Positions 1 through 9,185 of a DNA stretch of 64,000 nucleotides are shown piece after piece. The first letter of the stretch is position 1, and every line of letters starts with the position of its first letter. The translations under genes were made by a program, and so were the position numbers. The DNA lies in NCBI GenBank assembly GCA_037447335.1, contig JBBIGV010000011.1, positions 1 through 64,000 on the forward strand. The letters run 5' to 3'. The DNA is from JBBIGV01 sp037447335 (GTDB lineage: Bacteria > Bacteroidota > Ignavibacteria > Ignavibacteriales > Ignavibacteriaceae). The notes under the pieces are model-generated. The model was not told where the DNA came from. It searched no databases and worked only from the letters and a program-made list of their open reading frames with translations.

Positions 1-150
1 TCCCGCTCTAACACTCAGTTGGAAGAGATGGGCAGCCGCTTAGGCTACTCCCGCTCTAACACTCAGTTGGAAGAGATGGGCAGCCGCTTAGGCTACTCCC
101 GCTCTAACACTCAGTTGGAAGAGATGGGCAGCCGCTTAGGCTACTCCCGC
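1..150. repeat. Perfect 48-bp tandem repeat, three copies plus 6 bp
   Basis: Copies occupy 1-48, 49-96 and 97-144, and a fourth begins at 145-150 before the stop codon. The copies are identical base for base, which implies recent expansion or homogenisation. The array touches the window edge, so its true copy number is unknown; short-read assemblies often collapse or break at such arrays. Confidence 0.95.
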
Positions 151-153
151 TAA
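1..153 (+). CDS. C-terminal end of a protein built of 16-residue tandem repeats (partial)
   Basis: Frame 1 is open from the window edge to a TAA at 151-153. The translation is a 16-residue unit (SNTQLEEMGSRLGYSR in one phase) repeated three times, ending in Tyr-Ser-Arg. The unit is 48 bp, a multiple of three, so repeat number can vary without shifting frame. The other two forward frames and all reverse frames contain stops inside the repeat. The unit is polar and has both acidic (EE) and basic (R) residues; I do not recognise the family. The 5' part lies outside the window. Coding status is inferred from the single open frame. Confidence 0.5.
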   Translation, partial: SRSNTQLEEMGSRLGYSRSNTQLEEMGSRLGYSRSNTQLEEMGSRLGYSR

Positions 154-182
154 TTAACTGTTGAACATTCGTGTTCTATGTT

Positions 183-220
183 GCTCATAGAGTGCCGTTT
201 GAAGAAACGGTATGTTGAGC
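183..220. other. Imperfect hairpin downstream of the repeat gene
   Basis: Inner stem CCGTTT/AAACGG (195-200 with 205-210) closes a GAAG loop, followed outward by CATA/TATG and GCTCA/TGAGC pairing. No T-run follows, so it is not a standard terminator. It could be a 3' UTR structure; the function is unknown. Confidence 0.4.
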
Positions 221-229
221 CAATTTGAG

Positions 230-268
230 TTTCAGCCCGGCCGAAACCTATACTAGGTCGGGCTGAAA
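230..268. other. Inverted repeat with 10-bp perfect arms
   Basis: TTTCAGCCCG at 230-239 pairs with CGGGCTGAAA at 259-268, and the stem can extend inward by three pairs (one G-T). Neither side has a T-tract, so it lacks the hallmark of an intrinsic terminator on either strand. Confidence 0.45.
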
Positions 269-313
269 ATAAAAATACTGTTCAAAACTAATGCAAAAAG
301 ATCAGTCATTTTG

Positions 314-345
314 AGCCTTCAATTGAAAGATTGAAGGCTTTTTTT
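314..345 (+). terminator. Intrinsic terminator
   Basis: A 10-bp perfect stem AGCCTTCAAT (314-323) / ATTGAAGGCT (330-339) with a 6-nt loop is followed by an uninterrupted T-run. It would end transcription of the repeat gene that stops at 153. Confidence 0.85.
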
Positions 346-468
346 ATGAGTGGAAGAACTATTTATTTTTAATAGCTCACTATTGTCGGCGTAAATGATA
401 ACAGTAATAATTAAATTTACAACCTGATTAGAAGTTCTTCTTTTCAATCCTGTATTTATATTGATTAT

Positions 469-3400
469 ATGAAATTTATAATTTTAGTTTTAATATTTAT
501 CAGGCTTTCAACCATTGTAAGCAGCCAGAGCATCACTCAGCTAGCAATTACAGGTGTAAATGAAAAAGGTTCAGTACCAATAATTGAAAAGAACGGACTC
601 AGCTATTTTTCAGTAACCCACCTTGCTGAAGTTCTGAACGTAGACTACCGCATAAACAATGCTGCCGGCACAATAGAGGTGAGGTTTCCACTTTACACTG
701 TTCGCTTCACTGCAATGAATCCATTCCTTATTTTTGAAAGTGAGGACAAGACATCGCAAACTATTTATCAACTTCCAACTTCCACCCAGATATTTGAGCA
801 GAGACTTTATGCGCCTCTTAAGTACAGCCTGGAATATTTATCCAAAGCTTCCGAAAAATCAATTGAATTAAACGATAGACATAACATTGTTGTAGGTAAT
901 AACCTGATAGAAGGACAACTGCTTAATCAGAAAGAAGATATCGGATCATCTTTATTTAAGGATTATGATATTAGCGGGGCGGTTGTTGAAGAAAGTGATG
1001 AGGCAATAGTTGTTCGTTTAAGCACAAGCAAAAAAGTTTCAACATATATTACTTCTTTTGATGGATATGAATTAAAAATAATATTCAGGGATGTAAGTGC
1101 CAACGAGGAAGAAATCAATCAATCCGGTCGTGAAGGTATTCTAAAAGATATATTTGCAAAAAAAACAGGCAATGATACAGAAATAAAATTTTCTCTTACT
1201 GAAAAATTCAGTCGGAGTGAAGTGGTGAAAGTATCAGGCAGTGATGATATTATAATCAGAATAGAGCGTGATGAGGACAAAGCCTGGTATGTAAAAGAAA
1301 GTCGTCACTTCCGGGTATTGTATAAAAATTCTCATTCGTACTTGTCCGGGCATATACTAACTTCAGCGGAACGAAGTCTTTCATTATTGATGCCTTTATT
1401 TGATTATACACCTTCAGAAAAAATAATAATTGCACTGTTCGATATTAACGATTACGGATTCGGTGCTGCTACAGCAGTTCCACAGAATTTTATCCGGCTT
1501 GAGATTGAGCCTATGGAGCCGGGATATGAAAACATCTTGTATAATGAAAGATTTCAGTGGCTTCTAAGTCATGAACTTGTTCACATAGCAGTAAATGACA
1601 ACTCATCAGAAGCAGAAAAGTTTTTCAGGAGTGTTTTTTCGAAGGCAGCACCCGAACAGAATCAACCACTTACAATTCCTTTCAGCTTGATCACCAATGT
1701 TGGAAGATATACGCCGAGATGGCATCAGGAATCTATGGCTGTGTTTATGGAAACCTGGATGAGCGGGGGCTTCGGAAGAACGCTTGGCAATTTTGATGAG
1801 ATGTTTTTCAGGTCTCTGATAATTGAAGGAAAAGAGGTACCCGATCATATTGAAATTGATACCCGTCTTGCACAAAATAATTTTCTGCTCGAAAATAATC
1901 ACTACCTGTACGGTACAAGATTCGCAACCTATCTAGCAATAACCTACGGACACGAAAAACTAGTGAAGTGGTTTTCACAGGAAGCCGGCGGTATGTTTTC
2001 TAACTTTAAGCAGCGATTCAGAAATGTATTTGGTATTTCATTCGATACTGCCTGGAAAAATTTTGCGGAATATGAAGATAAATTCCAGCGTCATAATATC
2101 GTAAGGCTCAAACGGTCGCCTAACACACTTGTGCGTCAGATTAGCACTCAACCTGACGGCTGGGTTACTCAGCCTTATCTTGACAGATATGACGGGACGA
2201 TAATTTACGGGTATCACAAACCCAATTCACTCGCAGCATTAAAACAGCTAAACCTCAGAACACTGCGAAGTGAAAATCTTATTACGCTGCCAACGCCCAG
2301 TCTGGTTAATGTTGCTTCTGTTGCATTCGATGAAAATGCAGGTTTAGTATTCTTCACAACAAACAATAACGAACTCTATCGTGACATCTGGGTATATGAA
2401 AAACACACCGGCAAGTCGAAACTATTGTTTAAGGATGCAAGAGTCGGGCATCTGACAGTTTCACCTGTAACAAGAGAGCTATGGGGGATACAACATTCGG
2501 GAGGCAAAGCATCGCTTGTCTTTTCACCTTTTCCTTATAATACGATTGAACAGGTTGTGGGATTTGACATTGGCGATGAAGTTCATCAACTATCGGTTAA
2601 TCAGTCAGGAAGTAAACTTGCAGCCGTTCTTCAGCGCTCGAATGGATCACGCGCAATACTGTTAATTGATTGCGAAAGAATAAAAGCCGGAGATTCATTC
2701 AAATATGATATTATTACGGAAAGCGGCTCCCCGGAAAATCCATCTTGGAATCACGATGGGACAGAAATTTATTGGAACGCTTATACCAACGGTGTTTCCA
2801 ATATTTACAAAAGAGATATCATTAGCGGCAGAACCGAAGCATTGTCACATACACTTAAGGGCTTATTCAAACCTGTATTTATAAACAAAGATTCTGTTTT
2901 TGTTTTTGAATTCACTACTGAAGGATTTGTCCCGGCTATAATTCAGAACAAGCCGGCAAGAAGGCTCCCGGCGCTTGACTATCTCGGGCAAAGGATTGTT
3001 GATGAAGACCCGGCTGTATTAAATTTTATCCTGGATAATAATGAAACTGCTGCCGTAAAAACATTTACAGAAACTACAACTTATAACGGATTTTCAAATC
3101 TGAATCTGCATACCTTTATTCCTGTTATTACCGGTTTTCTTTCACAAAAAGTGCTTGGCTTTTACACTCGCATTGCTGACCCTCTGTTATACCATGATTT
3201 AACAGTTGAAGCTGGTATTTCTCCATTTAAAGAGAACAAACAGGATGTCCGTTTTCACATAAAAGCAAAGTATGACTATAAGAAGAATTTTGAGGTCGGC
3301 GTAAACTATAATGAACCCGATTTCTACGATCTCTTCAACAAACGTAAGAAAGGGATGCTTGGAGAAAGGTATCACATAGCTCACAATCATTACTGGATTT

Positions 3401-4146
3401 ATGATAACCCATTAAAGATAAAACAAAGAACAGAGATAGCTCTTTACCGGAATATTGAATTCTTTATCGATAATCTGGTTAAAGTCGGCGAACCTGATTT
3501 CCTGGTTGCACAAACAAATCTCAATTCTAAAAATATAAGAAGAAGCATAGGGAGTGTTGATTCTGAAGCCGGAGATGAATTCAATTTTACAACTCTGTTT
3601 TTTGCGGCTGACCCGAAAAATCCACAGTACTCAGCACAGTTTTACGGCGAGTGGGATAAATACTTTCTCTGGTTATGGAATCACAACGTATTTCACTTTA
3701 AAGTTGCCGCAGGTTATCACCTGCCGAATGATAATCTCTTTCAGGCAAAGTTTTTCTTTGGCGGCTTTGGTAACAGACAGCTTGAACATGTGAGTGTAAA
3801 GCAATACAGAAACCTCTTCAGGTTCCCGGGTATCCCGATATATTCAATTGTTGCTGATGATTTCGGAACATTGCTGATTGAAAATTCTTTCCCGCCCATT
3901 CATTTTAATGGTTTGTCTCAGGGTTCTCATTATGTGGATAATATTAACTTATCGGTGTTTTCAAAGGGGCTTCTGATAAATTATAAAAACAATGAAAAGT
4001 ATATCAATGCCGGTGCGCAGATCAATTTTGTCTTTAAACATTGGTTCAATCTTGAATCAACTTTCTCAGCGGGTATTGCAAATGCGTGGTTTAAAAATGA
4101 TAAGTCTTATGAATGGTTTTTATCTTATAAGTTGTTGAAAAACTAA
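469..4146 (+). CDS. Secreted gluzincin-like protein with beta-propeller and predicted outer-membrane C-terminal region
   Basis: This 1225-residue protein has an N-terminal signal peptide (about residues 1-20). Residues about 25-135 resemble the copper-amine-oxidase N-terminal-like fold, and about 165-270 look like an AMIN-type beta domain (VVRLSTSKKVSTYI...). A zincin motif HELVH lies at residues 368-372, and a plausible third zinc ligand, Glu421, sits in WHQESMAVFME, the arrangement of peptidase-MA-like gluzincins. Residues about 560-860 contain TolB/WD40-like propeller repeats (SWNHDGTEIYW and similar). The last about 350 residues are rich in alternating aromatic/polar strands (HYWIYDNPLKIKQRTEIALY) as in an outer-membrane barrel. 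The role may be cell-envelope proteolysis, or a non-catalytic scaffold. It is followed by a TPR gene 93 bp downstream. Domain names are by pattern; protease activity is inferred from the motif only. Confidence 0.75.
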   Translation: MKFIILVLIFIRLSTIVSSQSITQLAITGVNEKGSVPIIEKNGLSYFSVTHLAEVLNVDYRINNAAGTIEVRFPLYTVRFTAMNPFLIFESEDKTSQTIYQLPTSTQIFEQRLYAPLKYSLEYLSKASEKSIELNDRHNIVVGNNLIEGQLLNQKEDIGSSLFKDYDISGAVVEESDEAIVVRLSTSKKVSTYITSFDGYELKIIFRDVSANEEEINQSGREGILKDIFAKKTGNDTEIKFSLTEKFSRSEVVKVSGSDDIIIRIERDEDKAWYVKESRHFRVLYKNSHSYLSGHILTSAERSLSLLMPLFDYTPSEKIIIALFDINDYGFGAATAVPQNFIRLEIEPMEPGYENILYNERFQWLLSHELVHIAVNDNSSEAEKFFRSVFSKAAPEQNQPLTIPFSLITNVGRYTPRWHQESMAVFMETWMSGGFGRTLGNFDEMFFRSLIIEGKEVPDHIEIDTRLAQNNFLLENNHYLYGTRFATYLAITYGHEKLVKWFSQEAGGMFSNFKQRFRNVFGISFDTAWKNFAEYEDKFQRHNIVRLKRSPNTLVRQISTQPDGWVTQPYLDRYDGTIIYGYHKPNSLAALKQLNLRTLRSENLITLPTPSLVNVASVAFDENAGLVFFTTNNNELYRDIWVYEKHTGKSKLLFKDARVGHLTVSPVTRELWGIQHSGGKASLVFSPFPYNTIEQVVGFDIGDEVHQLSVNQSGSKLAAVLQRSNGSRAILLIDCERIKAGDSFKYDIITESGSPENPSWNHDGTEIYWNAYTNGVSNIYKRDIISGRTEALSHTLKGLFKPVFINKDSVFVFEFTTEGFVPAIIQNKPARRLPALDYLGQRIVDEDPAVLNFILDNNETAAVKTFTETTTYNGFSNLNLHTFIPVITGFLSQKVLGFYTRIADPLLYHDLTVEAGISPFKENKQDVRFHIKAKYDYKKNFEVGVNYNEPDFYDLFNKRKKGMLGERYHIAHNHYWIYDNPLKIKQRTEIALYRNIEFFIDNLVKVGEPDFLVAQTNLNSKNIRRSIGSVDSEAGDEFNFTTLFFAADPKNPQYSAQFYGEWDKYFLWLWNHNVFHFKVAAGYHLPNDNLFQAKFFFGGFGNRQLEHVSVKQYRNLFRFPGIPIYSIVADDFGTLLIENSFPPIHFNGLSQGSHYVDNINLSVFSKGLLINYKNNEKYINAGAQINFVFKHWFNLESTFSAGIANAWFKNDKSYEWFLSYKLLKN

Positions 4147-4239
4147 ACAAAAATTTTTTATTAATAAGATTATTCAATCTGTTTTTTTAAGATTTCTGAA
4201 AATGTTATATTCGATTATAAAAATCCCTCTTAAAATTGT

Positions 4240-5469
4240 GTGACGAAAAAAGAAAATTTTCTTGAAGATATCCTGAGTAACTATTTCGGCAATGCTGACA
4301 TTTCCGAGTACCGCCGGATGCTTGCCGATCTTTCTGTAGTGCCAAAACTTAAGAAAAGTTCATTAACGCCTTCCATTAAATCGCAGCTTCAAACGAAAAT
4401 TTATCCTGAACAGGAATACCTTACCGAAATAAATCTTTTAATTACTTTCGCTGAGAGAAAATTATCCAAATCAAAATTGATTGAAATGCTGCTTCAGATC
4501 GGACAATATTCAATTTCGCGCGGACAGCTTGTTACTGCAACAAATGTATACGAACATGCATTATCAACATCCAAAAAGGATGCCCGGCTTGAAAGTGTTT
4601 ATGCACATTGTTTGCTTGCTTTGGGAGATATATACAGCCGTTATGCAAAATGGAAGAAAAGTCTTACCTATATCAACAAAGCAAAGAAGGTTTTTATTAA
4701 GCTGAAAGACTATCAGTCAAGCGCCCGTTGTGAAAACCTGTTGGGTACTATTTCGGGCGACAGGAGCGATCTTAAAAAAGCCAACTATCATTTTGAAAAG
4801 AGCTTATCCTTACTTAATCATAAAAAAGATGTAAGCCTTATTGGTCTGCTCGAAATAAACCTAGGGGTTCTTAATAATATACAGGGCAACTATGATCGAG
4901 CCTTTACATTTTACCAGCGCGCATTGATACAATATGAACAGGCGCAGGATTACCGTCGCATAGCAGAGGTAAGACATAATCTTGGAGTTTTGTTCACTCA
5001 TAAAGGCGAGTACGAGCTCGCACTGAATGAATTTGACCTGAGCATAACAGTCTCTCTTAAATCCGAATATCTGCCTACACTTGCGATCTCTTATCTCAGC
5101 AAAGCATATATATATGCTCAGACAAATGACTATCCGCTCGCTACTGCATTTTCAGATAAGGCGATGCAGGTTGCATATAAAATGAACGACAGGCTTACCA
5201 TTGCAGAAGTGTATAAGGTAAGAGGAATTATTGAACGTAATGAAAAGAACTACAATCTTGCTGAAAATTATTTCCTCACAAGTTTGCGCCTGAACAGGGA
5301 ACTGGAAAATCTGCAGAACGAAGCCGAAACTTCTTACGAATTGGGAATTTTATACGCAGCATTGGAGAACAAAAAGGAAGCGGCTAAATACCTGCGAAAA
5401 GCAAAAGACTATTACAAAAGTATAAACGCCGATACAATAGTTGAAAGAATCAATTCAGTGCTTAAATGA
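4240..5469 (+). CDS. Tetratricopeptide-repeat protein
   Basis: The 409-residue protein has no signal peptide or membrane segment, so it is predicted cytoplasmic. From about residue 85 to the end it consists of 34-40-residue helical repeats with TPR spacing (for example YDRAFTFYQRALIQYEQAQDY and YELALNEFDLSITVSLKSEY), about seven units in total. The N-terminal about 80 residues are a non-repeat region. The start is GTG at 4240, with no clear Shine-Dalgarno, which is common in Bacteroidota. It lies upstream of two sensor-kinase genes on the same strand. TPR arrays of this kind are often signalling adaptors; no enzymatic domain is visible. Confidence 0.8.
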   Translation: MTKKENFLEDILSNYFGNADISEYRRMLADLSVVPKLKKSSLTPSIKSQLQTKIYPEQEYLTEINLLITFAERKLSKSKLIEMLLQIGQYSISRGQLVTATNVYEHALSTSKKDARLESVYAHCLLALGDIYSRYAKWKKSLTYINKAKKVFIKLKDYQSSARCENLLGTISGDRSDLKKANYHFEKSLSLLNHKKDVSLIGLLEINLGVLNNIQGNYDRAFTFYQRALIQYEQAQDYRRIAEVRHNLGVLFTHKGEYELALNEFDLSITVSLKSEYLPTLAISYLSKAYIYAQTNDYPLATAFSDKAMQVAYKMNDRLTIAEVYKVRGIIERNEKNYNLAENYFLTSLRLNRELENLQNEAETSYELGILYAALENKKEAAKYLRKAKDYYKSINADTIVERINSVLK

Positions 5470-5640
5470 TACCCGGCTAAATCTTCAGTTTTGCATTTTT
5501 GTACAGTAACCAAACGAGCATACTTCTCCCTGCAATTTCTGAAACTGACTGGTATACTTCATCTTTAAGTTTCTTATTTACTTTCAAAAAGTTATATTAT
5601 TCACGGTGTTTAAAATCCTGTTTTAATAACGAGCATAAAA

Positions 5641-6954
5641 ATGAAATTTTCTGATTTTAAAAAAACCGTGGATACCGAACGAGGCAAAGATCAATTTGCT
5701 CAGTTGAATGGTTCAACAGAATCTGTAAAGAACCTTAAAGTGATCCTTGATATCGTTAATACGATAAACAGGTCGCTTATTCTTGAAGATGTGCTTCAGA
5801 TAGTACTTATAAATGCTATCCGTTTAACTAATTCCGAGCGGGGATTCATAGTTCTTCAGAACCCATCGGGTAAGTTAGAATATAAATTGGGTATTGATGC
5901 AAACGGTAACAACCTGCCTGAATCCCTTTTTAATGTAAGTATGACTGTTGTTGATGATGTTTTTTTCTCCGGTCAGTCAATCTTTATTGAAGGTGCGCAA
6001 AGCGATAGAAATTATGAAACGAGCAAAAGTATTTTTCGCCTTGAACTCCAAACAATACTTTGCTCTGCATTAATTACACAGGATAAAAAAATCGGGCTTA
6101 TCTATGTTGACAGCAAGCAGCTCCATAAAATTAAAGCGAGTGAAATAACAGACACTTTTGAGATATTTGCAGGCCAGGCAGCTACGGCAATCCGAAATGC
6201 ACAGTTATACAACGGGCAGGTAATGGCTTACAATGCTTTGCAGGAAGCAAACACACAACTGATCAAAGCAGAAAGAAAAGCTCTCAAGTCAAGTATTGAT
6301 TCTGAAATCGGACAGGCTTTACAGGGGCTTGTACATCTGGCATTGCTCGAAACTGAAAGCCTTGCAAGAACTATCGAAAAAGCTCAGAAAGATTTTGAAA
6401 GCGAACCGCGCGAGGTTGATTCAATACTATTTGACAGGTTAAAGCTCAAAGTTGAGGTTGCTATTGACAGCATCAGAAACATCCAGAAATATGCACAGGT
6501 TCTGCTCGAAACATCTATAATAAATCTGAACAAAGATACCGGTGATCTTAACAAAACCATACAATCGGTTATTAAATACATTTCTCCCATGAAAGAGTTT
6601 TACTCTGTTACTTTCAGAACAGAGTTCAACACTTTGCCGGTAATTAATTATGATTCTGAGCAAATACAGCATCTCCTCGTGCATCTTTTTACGAATTCTG
6701 CCAAAGCAAAAAAGAATGCTACTATTTTGATAAGAACTTACTCCGATGACAAAAATGTGTTTGTTGAGATTGAAGATGATGGCCCGGGTTTTCCCGATGA
6801 TAAAAAAGATAAAATATTTGAGATCGGCATTGCTTCAAAAAGCAGCTATGGTCTTTTCCTTTGCAAGAGCATTGTTGACCAGCATAACGGACAAATAAAA
6901 GTATTAGACAAAGCAGCCGGTGCAGCGGTTCAGTTTACTTTACCAATAAGATAA
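5641..6954 (+). CDS. GAF-domain sensor with histidine-kinase-type ATPase domain, no canonical H-box
   Basis: The 437-residue protein is soluble. A GAF domain occupies about residues 35-185 (ERGFIVLQNPSGKLEYKLGID ... AGQAATAIRNAQLY). A helical segment (about 195-290) takes the position of a dimerisation domain but has no SHELRTP-like phosphoacceptor box. The C-terminal part is a HATPase_c fold: N-box-like HLLVHLFTNSAKAK, G1 box DDGPGFPDD and G2-like YGLFLCKSIVDQHNGQI. The next gene, a full hybrid kinase, starts 3 bp after the stop, so the two are cotranscribed. It may be an accessory sensor for that kinase, or a kinase with a divergent His box. Confidence 0.75.
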   Translation: MKFSDFKKTVDTERGKDQFAQLNGSTESVKNLKVILDIVNTINRSLILEDVLQIVLINAIRLTNSERGFIVLQNPSGKLEYKLGIDANGNNLPESLFNVSMTVVDDVFFSGQSIFIEGAQSDRNYETSKSIFRLELQTILCSALITQDKKIGLIYVDSKQLHKIKASEITDTFEIFAGQAATAIRNAQLYNGQVMAYNALQEANTQLIKAERKALKSSIDSEIGQALQGLVHLALLETESLARTIEKAQKDFESEPREVDSILFDRLKLKVEVAIDSIRNIQKYAQVLLETSIINLNKDTGDLNKTIQSVIKYISPMKEFYSVTFRTEFNTLPVINYDSEQIQHLLVHLFTNSAKAKKNATILIRTYSDDKNVFVEIEDDGPGFPDDKKDKIFEIGIASKSSYGLFLCKSIVDQHNGQIKVLDKAAGAAVQFTLPIR

Positions 6955-6957
6955 AAA

Positions 6958-8478
6958 ATGTCAGACACAATTAAATATTTCAGGCATCTTTATGATCCTA
7001 TCTATTTCCCTATCCAGGTAGTAGATGAGTACGGTCAGATCATATACATCAATAAGCCGTTTTCAGAACTTTGGGGATTCAATATCTCTGAACTGAAGGA
7101 ATACTCTGTCTTTCGCGACCCGGAGCTGAAGAGAAACGGTATCCAGGCTGTAATTCAGGAAGTTTTTAACACGGGTAATATAAGAATTCAGGATAATTAT
7201 ACCGACTCATTGCTTCGCAGTAAAGAAATTACTATACCGTTTTTCAGAACGGGCATTTATCCGATCAGTGTCGGCGATAAAAAATATGTTGTCCTGTTTC
7301 ATGAAGACCAAACCGATAAAGTACTTGCCGAGGAAGAAGTTAAAAGGGCACGCGACGGAAACAAAGAAGCAGAAAGACTTAAAAATACTTTTCTGAACGT
7401 CCTTTCACACGAATTGAGAACTCCGTTGAATATCATACTGGGTTATTCCTCTATTATAAGAGAAAACCTTAAAGACAAAGTCAGTTCTGAAGATAAAATC
7501 TATCTTGAAAATCTTTACAGCGGCAGCGAGCGTTTGTTCAAAAGTATAACTCAAATGCTTGAGTTTGCCCAAATTGAAGCCGGCGAGTATAAATTAAATA
7601 TCGAACGGGTTGACTTGAGCAAGGTCATAAAAGACTGTCTTAATCTTGTAAGAAATTTTGCCATTGAGAAGAAGCTTGATATAAAAACAAACTTTATGAA
7701 AGAACCGATTTTTGTGGACATTGATCTGCATTGCGTTGAAAATGCAATCAATAATCTTCTTAGCAATGCTGTAAAGTTTACTAAGCAGGGATTCATTGAG
7801 GTAGAGCTTAATGTGCTTGAAGACCGGGAACTTGCCGTTTGTAAAATACGTGATTCGGGAATCGGAATCTCAACTCAATATATGGACCACCTCTTCAGAC
7901 CATTCAGCCAGGAGGATCTTAATATTGGAAGAAATTACGAAGGAAATGGTTTGGGGCTTGCACTTTCTAAAAGGTATATAGAAAAAATGGGCGGCTCTCT
8001 TCTTGTTGACAGCATAAAAGGCGTTGGTTCAACATTTACATTTACTTTACCGCTTTCACAATCAGCTATTAAGACCCGAAAGCCCGAAGAAGTTAAAGTT
8101 GATCGTGGTCTTCCGAAAATTTTAATGCTTGATGATTCGGGGTCGTCATATGAACTGCTTAATGCTTTTCTTAAAAACGCATATGAGATTAAAGTTTATT
8201 CATTAAGAGACTTTAAACTGCAATTTATACGCGAGCATGATTTCAGCGCTATCGTGTTTGATGTAAATCAGACTCATTGGGAACAGAGTATTCTTATCTG
8301 TAAAGATTTAAAAAACAACGACCCGCTAAAACGACCGGTTGTCATTCTTTCGAGCGAATTTAATGAGGCAAAAATCCAAAGGTTTTATGATGCCGGTGCA
8401 GATAAATTTCTTGTAAAACCTTTCTCTAAAAAAGAACTTCTCGGCTCGCTTAATGAAACTATAAAAGTTTCAAATTGA
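6958..8478 (+). CDS. PAS-containing hybrid histidine kinase with C-terminal receiver
   Basis: The 506-residue cytoplasmic kinase has a PAS domain at about residues 10-120 (YFPIQVVDEYGQIIYINKPF), a HisKA domain with phosphoacceptor His151 in SHELRTPLNIILG, and a HATPase_c domain with N-box ENAINNLLSNAVKF, G1 DSGIGIS and G2 GNGLGLALSK. The receiver domain (about 380-506) keeps the acidic pair LDD, a candidate phosphoacceptor Asp in AIVFDVNQ, and Lys in FLVKPF; the residues after the Asp are unusual, since the usual Pro of the D-x-x-M-P turn is missing. The gene forms an operon with the preceding GAF-HATPase gene. It converges with the carotenoid operon 4 bp downstream. Confidence 0.85.
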   Translation: MSDTIKYFRHLYDPIYFPIQVVDEYGQIIYINKPFSELWGFNISELKEYSVFRDPELKRNGIQAVIQEVFNTGNIRIQDNYTDSLLRSKEITIPFFRTGIYPISVGDKKYVVLFHEDQTDKVLAEEEVKRARDGNKEAERLKNTFLNVLSHELRTPLNIILGYSSIIRENLKDKVSSEDKIYLENLYSGSERLFKSITQMLEFAQIEAGEYKLNIERVDLSKVIKDCLNLVRNFAIEKKLDIKTNFMKEPIFVDIDLHCVENAINNLLSNAVKFTKQGFIEVELNVLEDRELAVCKIRDSGIGISTQYMDHLFRPFSQEDLNIGRNYEGNGLGLALSKRYIEKMGGSLLVDSIKGVGSTFTFTLPLSQSAIKTRKPEEVKVDRGLPKILMLDDSGSSYELLNAFLKNAYEIKVYSLRDFKLQFIREHDFSAIVFDVNQTHWEQSILICKDLKNNDPLKRPVVILSSEFNEAKIQRFYDAGADKFLVKPFSKKELLGSLNETIKVSN

Positions 8479-8482
8479 TTTT

Positions 8483-9148
8483 TCACTTCATCTTGTATAA
8501 CTGCCACCACGGTGTTCCCGGCGCCTCATGATGCTCATGATACCCGAAGAAATAACAGCTTAACATCGCAAGCAGATGATTTGGTTTCTGTGTCCGCGCC
8601 TTGTGAGGTTCCATCTCCTCAGTATGCGGAAGCATATGCGGGCGATAGGTGCCGAAGTAAAAAAGCTGCAGTGTTCCGAGGAATGCAGGTATAACCCAAA
8701 AACCCCATATTGACGCTTCATTAAAATGCAGCTTTAAATAATTGAATGCTACAGCCATAATGATAAGCTGCATTACTGTTGTATATCTCCAGAGAAAAAT
8801 TCCCCACCAAATAAAAAAGTTTTGTGATTTCATTTAAAAATCAGGATCATTCTTTTCCCCGGGCGATTTGTGATGCCTGAAGTGATTCTCCTGAAGCTTT
8901 TTATAAGACAGTCCGGCAAATAAAAACGATGATATAATTCCCAAAAACCTGTTTACGTTCTTATTCTTTGATATATTACCATGCATTGCATCATGACCGG
9001 TAATAAACAAACCGGTGTACGAGTACGCCTGTATCAGAATGTGTATATAAAATACCGGCGAGAGCGTATCAACATTTACATAAGTCAATATGTAATACAA
9101 GTGAAGAAGCCACGCAGTTATAATTGTTACAGCTATTAATATTCCCAT
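8483..9148 (-). pseudogene. crtW: CrtW-type beta-carotene ketolase, interrupted by an in-frame TAA
   Basis: The reading frame is one CrtW/fatty-acid-hydroxylase-like membrane di-iron enzyme that would introduce a 4-keto group on a carotenoid beta ring. All histidine clusters are present: HDAMH (before the break), HFRHH with KNDPDF, then FGTYRPH and YHEHHEAPGTPWW (after the break). A TAA at 8836-8834 follows DPDF, and an ATG is the very next codon in the same frame, so the parts are 104 and 116 residues with no frameshift. The gene is last in the carotenoid operon. Alternatives are a genuine two-polypeptide split with termination-reinitiation at TAAATG, or a consensus error. Four related lesions elsewhere in the operon favour decay or errors. 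Confidence 0.75.
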
Positions 9149-9185
9149 CTTTTAATATCCGTTTGGTTAATCTGTTATTTTAATT

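Noticed and set aside
1..150. CRISPR array
   Set aside because: The 48-bp units are contiguous and identical with no unique spacers, and the unit is an open reading frame.
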